From the NCBI RefSeq assembly GCF_002920615.1, contig NZ_PQSU01000003.1:62001-126000 (forward strand): a DNA stretch of 64,000 nt. Direction: 5' to 3'. Both the position numbers and the translations under genes were made by a program. The notes under the pieces were generated by a model. That model had not been told where the DNA came from and did not search any database. It saw nothing but the letters and a program-made list of their open reading frames with translations. Of the stretch, positions 20,142-30,370 are shown one piece after another (position 1 is the first letter of the stretch; each line of letters begins with the position of its first letter). The stretch comes from Streptomyces sp. Ru62. GTDB lineage: Bacteria; Actinomycetota; Actinomycetes; Streptomycetales; Streptomycetaceae.

Positions 20142-21002
20142 ATGTCTGGACCCCACGCGCGTGAGGTCGAAGCCACCCACGGCCTCGGTGCGCACAGCCG
20201 GACGCACCGGGCGGCCCGCAGAGCCGGAAGCCCGTACGCGGCGGACGAAACGGAGAGCGCGCGCCCGCCCCACCCCCACACCGGGGGGAACGGCGCGGCA
20301 AGTGATCGTTTCTTAGGACCGGACGGCCGACACGGGCAGGCCGAGGCGGAATCCGCCGCGGGAGGCGGGCACGGGCGGACCGCGACGGGACGGCCGGTGG
20401 TCGGCGTACTGCCGACGGGCGACCCCATCTCGGAACTCGCCCTGGAGAACTTCGTCAGGCAGTGCCCGCACCTGGTGTGGACCGCGGACACGAACGCGGC
20501 GGACGTCGTCGTGGCGGCTCTGCACAGCCCGGACACCCCGGCGGTGACCCGGCTGCGCAAGCAGGTGGGGGAGCGGGTGCCACTGGTGCTCGTGGTCGGC
20601 GGGGAATGGCGCGCCGGCCTGCACCAGGCCGTCGTCTCGGGAGTGCGGGCCGTCCTCCCGCGCTGCGGCTTCACCTGGGAGGCGTTCACCCAGACCGTGC
20701 GGCAGGTGCGCGCGGGCCACGCCGACCTGCCGCCGGCCCTCCAGGGACGGCTGATGGACCAGATGCAGTACACCCACCGGGAGGTGCTCGTACCCCGTGG
20801 CCTCACCCCGGGCGGACTCACCGAGCGCGAGGCGCAAGTGCTGCGACTCATCGCCGACGGCCATGAGCTCCAGGACATCGGCAACCAGCTCGGCTACTCG
20901 GAGCGCACCATCAAGAACGTGCTCTACGGCGTCATCAAACGGCACCGGCTGCGCAACCGTTCCCACGCCGTCTCCTTCGCCATCCGCTCCGGCCTCATCT
21001 GA
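20142..21002 (+). CDS. LuxR-type regulator at the ESX locus
   Basis: 286 residues. A long, low-complexity N-terminus (1-90) precedes a receiver-like region (RPVVGVLPTGDP... VPLVLVVGG) without a clear phosphorylation aspartate. A C-terminal LuxR helix-turn-helix follows (LTEREAQVLRLIADGHELQDIG... ERTIKNVLYGVIKR). GAAGGAAGGA precedes the ATG at 20142. It stands 74 bases upstream of eccC on the same strand, and LuxR genes accompany type VII loci in other Streptomyces. It is intact while several genes after it are damaged. Confidence 0.85.
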   Translation: MSGPHAREVEATHGLGAHSRTHRAARRAGSPYAADETESARPPHPHTGGNGAASDRFLGPDGRHGQAEAESAAGGGHGRTATGRPVVGVLPTGDPISELALENFVRQCPHLVWTADTNAADVVVAALHSPDTPAVTRLRKQVGERVPLVLVVGGEWRAGLHQAVVSGVRAVLPRCGFTWEAFTQTVRQVRAGHADLPPALQGRLMDQMQYTHREVLVPRGLTPGGLTEREAQVLRLIADGHELQDIGNQLGYSERTIKNVLYGVIKRHRLRNRSHAVSFAIRSGLI

Positions 21003-21076
21003 CGCACCGTACGAGGCACGGGAGACCGGTCCGCGCACGCGCGCCGCCGACCCCGCCCGCGAAAGGAACCCAGGTC

Positions 21077-23437
21077 TTGAGCACCACCGTAGCCAAGCGG
21101 GCCCCGCGCGAGGAGGGCCCCTCCATGCCCGAGGGCCAGGTGGAACTCGCCGAGCCACCGGTGCTCGGCGAACCCGCGATGACGGACATGTCCTCCGCCC
21201 TCATGTACCTCCCGATGGGGTTGGGCAGCGGCGCGATGATGCTGGTGTTCACCCAGGGCAGACCCGGACCGACGACCTACCTCATGTCCGGCATGATGGG
21301 CGCTTCGGTCGCCGGCATGGCCCTGACCCAGCTGGGCCGCTCCGGCAGCGAACGGCGCCGCAAGATGCGCGCCGAGCGCCGCGACTACCTGCGCTACCTG
21401 GCGCAGAAACGGCAGCAGGGCCGGGAGGCCGCGGAACAGCAGCGCAAGGCCCTGCTGTGGAACGATCCCGACCGGCCACGCTGCCCGTGCTCGCCGAGGG
21501 AAGCCGGCTGTGGGAACGCCGGCCCACCCACGACGACTTCGCGCGGATCCGCATCGGCGCCGGCTCGCGCCGCGCGGCGCTGGAGTTCCTGCCGCCGCAG
21601 ACCCGGCCGGTGGAGGACCTGGAACCGCTCACGGCGATGTCGCTGCGCCGCTTCACCCGGGCCCACCAGCGGGTGCCGCACCTGCCGGTGCCCATGGCAC
21701 TGCGCCGGTTCACCAGCGTCGAGTTCGCCGGTTCCGGCGCCGACGTGCTGGCGCTGATGCGGGCCATGGTCGGTCAGCTCGCCGTACTGCACGCGCCGAA
21801 CGATCTGCGGATCGCCCTGCTGGGCCGTGGCGTGGCGGCCACGGAATGGGAGTGGCTCAAATGGCTGCCCCACAACCAGCACCCCGAGGAGACCGACGCG
21901 GCCGGCCCGGTGCGCCTGGCCGCCGACGATCACGAACGCGAACTGCTCACCACCGACCTGTCGGGCGCCAACGGGCACATCGGTGTCGTCGGCGCCCCGC
22001 AGACGGGCAAGTCGACGCTGCTGCGCACCCTGATGATGTCGCTCGCCCTCACCCACATCCCGCAGGACGTGCAGTTCTACTGCCTCGACTTCGGCGGTGG
22101 CCTGGCCTCGATCGGCGGCCTGCCGCACGTCGGTTCCGTCGCCGGCCGACTCGACCGGGACCGTGTACTGCGCACCGTCGCCGAGATGACCCAGTTGCTG
22201 GAACGGCGTGAACGCACCTTCGCCGAACGCGGCCTCGAAACGATGGTCGCGTACCGGGCGCTGCGCGCCGAGGGCGCCGTCGACGACCCGTACGGCGACG
22301 TCTTCGTGGTGGTCGACGGCTGGGCAACGCTGCGTTCCGAGTACGAGGACGCGGAAACCGTCCTGATGGACCTGGCCGCCCGCGGCCTCGCCTTCGGGCT
22401 CCATCTCGTCGGTTCCGCCGTCCGCCGGTCCGAGTTCCGGCCACGGCTGCGCGACCTGATGGGGACCGAGCTGGAGCTGCGGCTCGGCGACGCGGTGGAT
22501 TCGGAAGTGGGCTCGCGGATCGCCGCCACCGTCCCCGACCAGCCCGGTCGCGGCCTGGTGGCGTCCGGCCACCACTTCCTGTCCGTGCTGGCCCGCATCG
22601 ACGGTTCCGCCGGGACCGAGGACCTGACCACGGCGATCCGGCCGGCCGCTGCCGAGATCAACACCTTCTGGATTGGACGCCCGGCCCCCGAGGTCCGGCT
22701 ACTGCCCGCCCGGCTGCCGGCCGGCCAACTGCCGCCGCCGGCCGACACCGAGGAACTGCGGTTGTGCCTGGGTCTGGACGAACAGCGTCTCGCACCCACC
22801 TGGCACGACTTCGGTACGACACCCCACCTGATGGTGTTCGGCGACGGCGAGGCCGGGAAGACCAACGCCCCGCGCCTGGCCATCCGTGCCGTCCTCGCCC
22901 GCTACACCGCCGACGAGGCGCGCATCCTGGCCGCCGACCCGGGACGCGGCCTGCTCCGGGACATCCCCGAGCCCTACCGGGTCGGCTACGCGGTCGACGG
23001 ACCCGCCCTCACGGAACTGATGAAGTCGGCCGCGGTGTCACTCGGCAAGCGCGTTCCCGGCCCGGAGATCACCCCCGAGCAGCTACCCCGGCGCGACTGG
23101 TGGCACGGGCCCCGCCTGTTCGTCGTGATCGACGACTACGACCTGCTCTCCAGCGGCCCAGGGATGAATTCGCCCGCCTCACCTCTGGTGGACCTGCTGG
23201 CCCAGGGCCAGCACATCGGCCTGCACCTGATCGTCGCACGCAGTCCCTCCGGCGCCGCCCGCGCCGTGATGGACCCCCTGCTGCGACGGGTGTGGGAACT
23301 GGGCAACCCGGCCCTGCTCCTGTCCTACCAGGTTCATCGGCGAGGCCCGAACGCGCCTGCTGCCACCCGGCCGCGCCCAGCTGGTCACCCGGCGCTCGAT
23401 CGGTCTGGTGCACCTGGGACTGGTGACCTCCGCGTGA
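21077..23437 (+). pseudogene. eccC: eccC, type VII secretion ATPase, internally deleted and frameshifted
   Basis: A TTG start with GAAAGGAA upstream opens a protein with the EccC N-terminus: two membrane segments and RRDYLRYLAQ. Near 21472 the frame shifts by one base (LLWNDPD continues as PATLPVLAEGSRLWERRP in another frame). The EccC N-domain then runs to about 21950 and jumps directly to DLSGANGHIGVVGAPQTGKS, the start of ATPase domain 2. ATPase domain 1 is missing. A third ATPase module follows (Walker A GDGEAGKT). A second frameshift near 23325-23335 moves the tail (FIGEARTRLLPPGRAQLVT) into a third frame. Total coding about 785 codons against roughly 1300 in the family. Confidence 0.85.
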
Positions 23438-23492
23438 CCGCCACCCGCCCGAACCACTTTCCCGCCACCCCTTCCCGCAGCGGAGTAACCCC

Positions 23493-24866
23493 ATGACCAC
23501 CCCACCCCCGCTGACCCCGGCCGTCCCCGACCTGTGTCGTCTCACGATCGAGGGCCTCGCGGGGCGGGCCGACCTCGCCGTACCCGTCACCATGCCACTG
23601 GCCGCACTGCTGCCGGTGCTGTTGCGGCAGGCCGGGAAACCGTCCGATGACGGAGCCTCCTGGATACTCCAGCGGTTCGGCGAGGAACCACTGGACCTCG
23701 ACGGCACCCCGCAGACCCTCGGCCTGCGGCACGGCGACGTGCTGTACCTGCGCCCCGCGGCGGAAGCCGTGCCGCCGCTGGTCTTCGACGACGTCGCGGA
23801 CGGTGTCGCGCACGTCGTCGAAGGACGGCCCGGCCGCTGGTCGCCCGGCGCGACCCGGTGGCTGGCCCTCGTCACGGCCTGCCTCGCCGTCGCCGCCGCC
23901 GCGATCGCCGTCCTGCTCGCCGCCCCGGGCGGCACCACGGCCGCCGGCGCGGGTATGGCCGCCCTCGTTCTGGGTACCGCCGCCGCCGTCGTCGCGCGGC
24001 GCGGCCGGGCGGACCGGGCCGTCGTCGCCGTCGCCGGCTGCGGAGCGCTGGTCCTCGGCCTGCTCGCCGGCGTCGTCTCCACCCCGGCTCCGGACACCAC
24101 GGGACTGCTGCTCGCCGCCGCCTGGCTCCTCGTCCTGTCCGGCGGACTCCTCGCGTGGCGCACCCTGCCGCCGCTGGTACCGGCCACGGTCCTCGCCCTC
24201 GCGGTCAGCACGGCCGTCATCTGCGCGGTCCGTGCCACGGGCTGCTCGGCCGCGAAGGCCACCACCCTGGTGGCGGGCGCCCTGTTCGTCCTCGGCCACC
24301 TCGGTCCGCGTGTCGCGTTGCGCACCGCCCGCCTGCGCGTGCCTCATCTGCCGTACGACGCGGAGCAGTTGCAGCAGGGCATCGAGCCGGAAGCGGAGGA
24401 GGACGTCCAGCGGCGGACCGTCGTGGCGGTCCTGCTGCTGGACGTACTGGCCCTCACCACCGCCGTGATCTGCACCGCCGCCTGGGGGCTGCTGTCCCTG
24501 GAGGAGGGCTGGATCGACTGGACGCTACCGCTGGTCTTCGGAGCCTCGTTGCTGCTGCGCGCCCGCGCGCTGACCGGTGTGGTCCAGCGGACCGCGACCA
24601 CCCTGGGCGGCGCCACGGCCCCCCTTACGGTCGCACTCGCCCTGGGAGCACGCCACGGGACCGGGGCGTGGGCTGCGGTACTGGTGACGCTGCTCGTCGC
24701 CGCGGTACTGCTGCTGTGGACGGCGCAACGGCTGCCCGGCGGCAGGCTCCTGCCCGTGTGGGGACACGTCGGCGACATCGCCGAGTGGGTCTGCGCCATC
24801 GCGCTGCTGCCCCTGCTGCTGCAACTGGTGCACACGTACGGTCAGTTCCGTTACCTGGCCGGCTGA
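23493..24866 (+). CDS. eccD: EccD, type VII secretion membrane channel component
   Basis: 457 residues, intact. The first 85 residues are the ubiquitin-like EccD domain (DLCRLTIEGLAGRADLAVP... LDLDGTPQTLGLRHGDVLYLRP). Eleven or so hydrophobic segments follow, interrupted by a charged cytoplasmic loop (PYDAEQLQQGIEPEAEEDVQRR). EccD lines the membrane complex of ESX secretion. It is the only structural ESX gene here without a visible frameshift. The ATG is 55 bases after the degraded eccC end. Confidence 0.9.
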   Translation: MTTPPPLTPAVPDLCRLTIEGLAGRADLAVPVTMPLAALLPVLLRQAGKPSDDGASWILQRFGEEPLDLDGTPQTLGLRHGDVLYLRPAAEAVPPLVFDDVADGVAHVVEGRPGRWSPGATRWLALVTACLAVAAAAIAVLLAAPGGTTAAGAGMAALVLGTAAAVVARRGRADRAVVAVAGCGALVLGLLAGVVSTPAPDTTGLLLAAAWLLVLSGGLLAWRTLPPLVPATVLALAVSTAVICAVRATGCSAAKATTLVAGALFVLGHLGPRVALRTARLRVPHLPYDAEQLQQGIEPEAEEDVQRRTVVAVLLLDVLALTTAVICTAAWGLLSLEEGWIDWTLPLVFGASLLLRARALTGVVQRTATTLGGATAPLTVALALGARHGTGAWAAVLVTLLVAAVLLLWTAQRLPGGRLLPVWGHVGDIAEWVCAIALLPLLLQLVHTYGQFRYLAG

Positions 24867-24875
24867 GGGAGCGGC

Positions 24876-26193
24876 GTGCAGACACGGGACCACCTCCAGG
24901 CCTACCAGTTCGCGATGGGCCGGCTGGCCGCGGCGCTGGTGACGGGACAGCCCGGCAACGGCGGCAGCCCCTACCGGCGCGGCTCGGTCGACCTTCTTCG
25001 GCGCCGTCCTCGTCCTGCTGCTCTGCGCGGGCTTCGCGGTGTGGGGCCTGATCGACCTGGTCGAGAAGGACACCTGGCGCCAGCGCGGATCGATCATCGT
25101 CGAGAAGGAGACGGGCACGCGCTACCTGCTGCTCGACGGCACCCTGCGGCCGGTGCGCAACTACGCTTCCGCTTTGCTGCTGACCGGGCTCTCGGGCACC
25201 GTCCGCACGGCGTCCCGGGACGCCCTGGAGGACGTACCGCACGGTTCACCCATCGGTATCGACAAGGCCCCGGACTCGCTGCCCGCCCCCGGCAACGTGG
25301 CCTTTGGCGGCTGGACCCGCTGCCTGCGCCCCGATCTTCCGGCCGGTGAGGTCCTCGACCTGACGCCGGCCGGGACGACACCGGTGTCCGCCGGCACCGC
25401 CGTCGTCGTCGCCGACCGCGCGGGCCACCGGTTCGTGCTGTGGCGCGGCGTCAAGTACCCCGTGCCGACGGCCAGCACCCTCATCGCGCTCGGTCTGGAC
25501 GGCGGACGGCTCGTGACCGCCCCCGACGACTGGCTGGCCGAGGTGCCCTCCGGTGTGACGCTGCGGGCCCCGGCCGTCCCGCACGAGGGCGACCCGGTCG
25601 GCCGCATCGGCGGCGTCGCCGTGCGGGTGGGCCAGGTCCTGCGCACCTCCGGCCAGGGACCCGCCTACGTCATGCTCAAGGACGGCATCACGCGGGTGAC
25701 GGCCACCGAGGCCGCCCTTCTCGTCGCGCGGCCCGGAGCGCCGGCACCGGCGACCTTCGACGCCGCCTCCCTCGCCGCCGCGCCCGTCGCCCGGCACCGG
25801 CCGGCCGCGACCCTCCCCGACCTGCGCGGAGCCCCGTTGCCCGGCGCGGACGGCGCGCTGCTGTGCCTTCGCCAGACCACGGCCGCAGTCCACACCACCA
25901 ACAGCCTGGTACGGGAGCGGGGCGGTGTGCTCACCACCGAGCGCCCCGCGCTGGTTGCTCCCGCCCATGGTGTCCTCGTCGTCGACCAGGACGACCTGCG
26001 CGCACGCGTCACCTCCCCGCGCACCTACCTCATCGACGACCAGGGCACTCTCTTCCCGCTCTCCGGCCGGGCGGCCCAGGACCTGCGGCTCAGCGGCCCC
26101 ACCACCGCGATGCCCGAGCGGGTGCTGAAGCTGCTGCCGGACGGCCCCCTGTTGTCCCCGGACGCCGCCACGGCCACCGTGAAGGAGAAGTGA
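24876..26193 (+). pseudogene. eccB: eccB, type VII secretion protein, one frameshift
   Basis: GTG at 24876 after GAGGGAG opens the classic EccB N-terminus (QTRDHLQAYQFAMGRLAAALVTG). At about 24987 the frame changes by +1: TCGGTCG appears to carry an extra G, after which STFFGAVLVLLLCAGFAVWG (the single membrane helix) and the rest of EccB read in another frame to 26193. The extracytoplasmic part is complete (IIVEKETGTRYLLLDGTLRPVRNYASALLL... TYLIDDQGTLFPL). Without the shift it would encode about 438 residues. It is either a pseudogene or an assembly error. Confidence 0.85.
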
Positions 26194-26195
26194 GC

Positions 26196-27220
26196 GTGCG
26201 ACTCGACGGCACGCTGGCCGCACGGCTGCGCAGCGGTCTGCGGCTGCGCCAGAGCGGCCACACCCTGCTGGTGCACCGCAAGGGCGCCGGACCCGGCCGC
26301 CGTCGCCCTGGCCGAGGGCATCGCGGCGGACACCCACCACCGCGTCGTCGTCGCCGACCTGCCCGCCGACGCACCGCTCACGGACTGGCAGGCGGCCGGC
26401 CGACTGCTCGCCGGCCGGACCGACGGCATCCGCCTGGTCTTCGCGCACGCGGCGTCGTACGACACCCGGCGCATCGGCCAGGCCGTCGCCGAGACCACGG
26501 GGGCGGCGGTACTGGCCGCGGACGGAACTCCCCGGATGCTCGCCGGGGGTGGCCTGTTCGTACCCCGGGACCAGGGCGCGGGCCGGCTGCGCTTCCAGCC
26601 GGGACGGCTGCCCGCGCCGGACTCCCGACGGGAGTTCGCCGCGACGGACGAGCCGTGGAGCCCCGAACCGGGGACCGTCGTGGAACCCGTCGCCGGCGGG
26701 ATCTGGCTGCGCAGCACCGCGGACGAACGGGGACTCGGCGCCCGGCACTGGCTGGTCGACCGCATCCCCGCCGGACCTGACACGCTGACGGTCGTCCTGG
26801 GCAGTCCCGGCACGGCCCCGGTCAGCCTCGCGGCCGCCGTGCGGCTGTGGCACAGCGTGCTTCCCTCCGCCCGTGCCTGGCTGAGGTTCCTCCCGCTCGG
26901 GCCCGTCACCCTGCCCGGGAACGTGACTCCTGCGGCCAGGGCCTCGCCGACGCCGTCGGCGAACGGGTCGTCTTCTACGCGGGCGTGCCCACCCTGCCGC
27001 CGCACGGCGGCGACGGCGTGCGCGTCGAGGTCCCCAACCACGACGGCACCGCCGCGTGGCAGCCCTTCGTCACCGAGGCCCTGTACGTGCCGGGCACCGG
27101 TGGCACCCCTTCGCCGCTACCTGCTTCCGGAGATCCCCTTCGGACACGAGCTGTACCTGAATCCCGCGGGCGCCGTGGCGTACGTCGCCGATCCACATGG
27201 CGCTGCTCGGCGGAAGCGGG
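26196..27220 (+). pseudogene. Unidentified last gene of the ESX locus, three frameshifts
   Basis: GTG at 26196, two bases after the eccB stop, opens RLDGTLAARLRSGLRL. The frame moves near 26286 (to PDPAAVALAEGIAADTHHRVVV), again near 26925 (to DSCGQGLADAVGERVVFYAGVPTLPP) and again near 27100 (to RRYLLPEIPFGHELYLNPAGAVAYVADP). Between the shifts codon use is normal, so a gene of about 340 codons is broken in three places. The protein resembles conserved partners of Streptomyces eccB/eccD in position, but I do not recognise a named family. No mycosin, eccE, esxA or esxB is present nearby. Confidence 0.65.
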
Positions 27221-27223
27221 GGC

Positions 27224-27277
27224 GGGGCGGAGGACGGGGAAGGGGCGGAGGACGGGGAAGGGGCGGAGGACTGGAAG
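27224..27277. repeat. 18-bp tandem repeat, 2 exact copies plus a partial
   Basis: GGGGCGGAGGACGGGGAA occurs at 27224-27241 and 27242-27259, and in altered form at 27260-27277. It follows the end of the ESX remnant and merges into the terminator stem. It is probably a slippage expansion of terminator sequence. Confidence 0.7.
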
Positions 27278-27299
27278 TGATCCTCCCGTCCTCCGCCCC
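27260..27299. terminator. Convergent terminator between ESX remnant and mqnP
   Basis: GGGGCGGAGGAC (27260-27271) pairs perfectly with GTCCTCCGCCCC (27288-27299), loop 16 bases. Because of the tandem repeat, earlier copies could form alternative stems. Confidence 0.7.
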
Positions 27300-27329
27300 T
27301 TCCTCCGCCCCGTCTTCGGGTGTCTTCCC

Positions 27330-28235
27330 TCAGCGCAGGGACAGCCCCCGCACCAGCAGATCCAGCAGCGCGCACACGAACAGCGCGATCCCGATGAAGC
27401 CGTTGACCTGGAAGAAGGCGCGGTTCAGGCGGGAGAGGTCGTGCGGGCGGACGATGGAGTGCTCGTAGACGAACGCGCCGGCGACGATCAGCAGGCCCAG
27501 CCAGAAGAAGGCGCCGGCGTGGGTTGACAGGGCGAACCAGACGAACAGGGCCGTGGTGATCGTGTGGCACACCCGCGCGCCCCAGATAGCGGCCGGGATG
27601 CCGAAGCGGGCCGGGACCGACTTCACGCCGATGCGCCGGTCGGTGTCGACGTCCTGGCAGGCGTAGATGAGGTCGAAACCGCCGATCCAGACGCCGACGG
27701 CGAGGCCGAGTATCACGGCCTTCCAGGACCAGGAGCCGCTGACCGCGAGCCAGGCTCCGACCGGGCCCATGGACTGGGCCAGGCCCAGGAACGCCTGTGG
27801 GAAGTCGGTGAACCGCTTGGCGTACGGATACACCACCATCGGGACGACGGCGACGGGCGCGAGTGCCAGGCACAGGGGATTGAGCAGGGCCGCCGCGCCG
27901 AGGAAGACGACGACGGCGACCAGCGCGCCCGTCCACGCGTGGCGCACCGACATCGCGCCGGTGACCAGCTCGCGGTGGGCCGTGCGCGGGTTCCGGGCGT
28001 CGATCTCACGGTCGATGATCCGGTTCGCGGCCATGGCGAAGGTGCGCAACCCCACCATGCAGACGGTGACCAGCAGCAGCTTCACCCAGTCGACGGCGCC
28101 GTCTCGCTCGTACATCGCCGTCAGGGTGGCGATGTAGGCGAAGGGCAGCGCGAACACCGAGTGTTCGATCATCACCAGCCGTAGGAAGGCTTTGGTGTGC
28201 CCCGGCTGGGGAACCGCCGCGGATACTGAACTCAC
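27330..28235 (-). CDS. mqnP: Menaquinone biosynthesis prenyltransferase MqnP (UbiA family)
   Basis: 301 residues with about eight membrane helices. Both aspartate-rich UbiA motifs are seen: NRIIDREIDARNPRTAHRE, and DVDTDRRIGVKSVPARFG. The pattern matches the prenyltransferase of the futalosine menaquinone pathway used by Streptomyces, which attaches the isoprenoid tail at the membrane. The start is GTG at 28235 with AAGGAG upstream. No other mqn gene is in this window. Confidence 0.88.
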   Translation of the reverse strand: MSSVSAAVPQPGHTKAFLRLVMIEHSVFALPFAYIATLTAMYERDGAVDWVKLLLVTVCMVGLRTFAMAANRIIDREIDARNPRTAHRELVTGAMSVRHAWTGALVAVVVFLGAAALLNPLCLALAPVAVVPMVVYPYAKRFTDFPQAFLGLAQSMGPVGAWLAVSGSWSWKAVILGLAVGVWIGGFDLIYACQDVDTDRRIGVKSVPARFGIPAAIWGARVCHTITTALFVWFALSTHAGAFFWLGLLIVAGAFVYEHSIVRPHDLSRLNRAFFQVNGFIGIALFVCALLDLLVRGLSLR

Positions 28236-28393
28236 AGGACGACTCCTTGCACGAGCGCGCCGTTTGCGCGCATTCGGAAGTGTGAAGATCGTACCTGTCG
28301 AGGCGAGGCCGGAGGTGACTGTCACGTGTGACTCATGTGTCGTTCGTACATGGGTCGGTACTGACTCGGCGGTCCGTACCGACCCGGCGCGCC

Positions 28394-28424
28394 GTTCCGC
28401 GCCCCAGCTGCGGGGGCGCGGAAC
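28394..28424 (-). terminator. Hairpin terminator after cold-shock gene
   Basis: GTTCCGCGCCCC (28394-28405) pairs with GGGGCGCGGAAC (28413-28424), loop 7 bases, just past the csp stop codon. Confidence 0.75.
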
Positions 28425-28461
28425 CACACGTCATGGGCACCGGTTGGCCGGTGCGTACGGA

Positions 28462-28662
28462 TCAGGGCCGGATGATGTTCTCCGCCTGCGGGCCCTTCTG
28501 GCCCTGGGTGACGTCGAACGTGACCCGCTCGCCCTCGACGAGCTCACGGAAGCCCGTGCCGGAGATCGCCGAGTAATGGGCGAAGACGTCCGGTCCGCCG
28601 TCCTGTTCGATGAATCCGTAGCCCTTCTCCGCGTTGAACCACTTCACCGTGCCGCTGGCCAT
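28462..28662 (-). CDS. CspA-family cold-shock protein
   Basis: 66 residues, the usual length. It is a single OB-fold cold-shock domain with RNP1 (KGYGFIEQ) and RNP2 (DVFAHYSAI). It binds single-stranded RNA and DNA and acts as an RNA chaperone. AAGGAAC stands upstream of the ATG at 28662, and a long untranslated leader is likely since the next gene is some 150 bases away. Confidence 0.95.
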   Translation of the reverse strand: MASGTVKWFNAEKGYGFIEQDGGPDVFAHYSAISGTGFRELVEGERVTFDVTQGQKGPQAENIIRP

Positions 28663-28818
28663 GCTGTGTTCCTTCGGTTGTGCTGGGTCAAGTCCCAGGT
28701 GAACTGAGATGAGGGCCAACAGCGAAGACGCGGTGCGGCCCTTGGAACCACCCTGCCGTGTGCCGAAATTTCCGGCAACCGATAGGCCGGGGTGTCGCCC
28801 GGGTGTGCGGCCGGTGGC

Positions 28819-29979
28819 TCAGGACCGTCCGAACGACAGGTGCGCGCACGGGGTCGCGTCGGCGGGACGGGCCGTGGCGCGCACCGAGGGGGGCAGGACG
28901 GGGGCGGCGGACGGAGCCGGAGAGGCACCGGAGGGCTGCGCCGCCGTGCGGTCGGCCCGCAGCGCGGCCCACAGCCGGTCCGCGTCCGGCTGGACGAGCG
29001 CCACGCGTTCACCGGCGTACCGCCAGGGGACCGTGACGAACCGGGTGTCGTGCGGGTGGATTCCGCTCAGGGAGCGGGCGAACGCCAGCAGCTTCCGGGC
29101 ACTGCCCAGACCGGGATCCACGATCGCGGACCGGGCCACCGTCCGCGCCAGCGGCAGAAGGCGGGCGGGGCTGAGGCCGCGGGCGCGGATCTTGCGCACG
29201 AGGGCGGCGACGAACGCCTGTTGGCGCTGGACGCGTCCGATGTCGGAGCCGTCGCCGAGGCCGTGCCGCAGCCGTACGTAGTCCAGTGCCTTGCGGCCGG
29301 AGACGGTCTGCTCGCCCTTGTGGAACACCAGGGCGCCGCGCGTGGACCGGTTCGGGTCGAGGTCCCGCTGGTAGACGTCGGCCGGGGAGCAGACGCGTAC
29401 GCCGCCGACCGCGTCGGTGAGGGCGGCGAAACCCCTGAAGTCGATGACGACCGTGTGGTCGACCCGCAGACCGGTCAGTGCCTCCACCGTGTTCTGGGTG
29501 CAGGCCGGGTTGCCGGTGGGTGACCCTCCCACGGAGAAGGCGGAGTTGAGCATCGCGCCGGTGCGGGCCCGGCTCCAGACGCCGTCGGGAAGCCGGCACG
29601 GGGGAATGGTGACCAGCGTGTCGCGGGGCAGGGACACGGCCAGGGCGTGCCGCTGGTCGGCGTAGACGTGCAGCAGGATCGTGGTGTCCGCGCGGCCCGT
29701 GTCGGCGCCGTTCCCGCCGCCGAGGGCGTTGTTGCCCCGGTTGCGGGCGTCCGACCCGATGAGCAGGACGTTCTGTCCGGTCAGGTGTCCGGCTGCGGGC
29801 CGGTGCGGTGAGAGCCCGTCGGCGTCGAACATCTGTATGGAGCGATCGATCCGTAGCTGGACGGCGTGCAGGGCGAGTGCCGCCACTGCGGCGAGGATCA
29901 GCAAGGTGGTGCCGCGGGCGCGGATCGGGCGAGGGCGTCGCCGGTCCGCGCGGAGCTCGGTGTGCTGGGAGGAAGGCAT
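28819..29979 (-). CDS. LytR-CpsA-Psr (LCP) family protein
   Basis: 386 residues. One membrane helix near residues 25-42, then the LCP domain: NVLLIGSDARNRG, DTTILLHVYADQRHALAVSLPRD with the conserved arginine/aspartate, and KALDYVRLRHGLGDGSDIGRVQRQQ. LCP proteins transfer glycopolymers from lipid carriers to the cell wall outside the membrane. The C-terminal tail is Pro/Ala rich. It lies 19 bases after the HxlR gene, and the two form an operon. Confidence 0.9.
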   Translation of the reverse strand: MPSSQHTELRADRRRPRPIRARGTTLLILAAVAALALHAVQLRIDRSIQMFDADGLSPHRPAAGHLTGQNVLLIGSDARNRGNNALGGGNGADTGRADTTILLHVYADQRHALAVSLPRDTLVTIPPCRLPDGVWSRARTGAMLNSAFSVGGSPTGNPACTQNTVEALTGLRVDHTVVIDFRGFAALTDAVGGVRVCSPADVYQRDLDPNRSTRGALVFHKGEQTVSGRKALDYVRLRHGLGDGSDIGRVQRQQAFVAALVRKIRARGLSPARLLPLARTVARSAIVDPGLGSARKLLAFARSLSGIHPHDTRFVTVPWRYAGERVALVQPDADRLWAALRADRTAAQPSGASPAPSAAPVLPPSVRATARPADATPCAHLSFGRS

Positions 29980-29998
29980 GGGGAGCGGCCGGCCGAGA

Positions 29999-30370
29999 TC
30001 ACTCCTCGAAGGCAGCCCAGGCTCGCTCGAACTCGTCCGCCTGCGTCTCCAGCAGCGCGACGAGTTCGACGGCCCGTTTCGCCACCGCGGTCCCGAGCGG
30101 GGACAGACTGTAGGTGACCTTGGGCGGGATCGTTGCCTCGACGTACCGGTTGACGAGGCCGTCCCTGCGCAGTGTGAACAGGGTCTGGGACAGCATCTTC
30201 TCGCTGATGCCCTCGATACGGCGTCGCAGAACGTTGAAGCGGCACTCACGCTCGTACAGGGCCGACAGGACGAGGATGCCCCACCTGCCTGTCACGTCCA
30301 GTAGCACTTGGCGGGGAAGGCAGTCCTTTGCGAACACACTGATGGTGGGCTCACGTTTTGTAGTCGTCAT
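29999..30370 (-). CDS. HxlR-family transcriptional regulator
   Basis: 123 residues, a typical length. The HxlR winged helix is recognised by TGRWGILVLSAL, CRFNVLRRRIEGISEKMLSQTLFTLRRDGLV and VTYSLSPLG. A cysteine near the N-terminus (AKDCLPRQ) is at the place used for redox or aldehyde sensing in some members. It is co-transcribed with the LCP gene, an unusual partner. Near-identical direct repeats upstream are candidate binding sites. Confidence 0.9.
   Translation of the reverse strand: MTTTKREPTISVFAKDCLPRQVLLDVTGRWGILVLSALYERECRFNVLRRRIEGISEKMLSQTLFTLRRDGLVNRYVEATIPPKVTYSLSPLGTAVAKRAVELVALLETQADEFERAWAAFEE

Noticed and set aside
21460..23340. Programmed ribosomal frameshifting in eccC
   Set aside because: No slippery heptamer with a downstream structure is seen, the shifts go in different directions, and a whole domain is also deleted.
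27224..27277. Possible CRISPR-like repeat array
   Set aside because: The repeats are 18 bp, directly adjacent with no spacers, and GC-rich. No cas genes are present.
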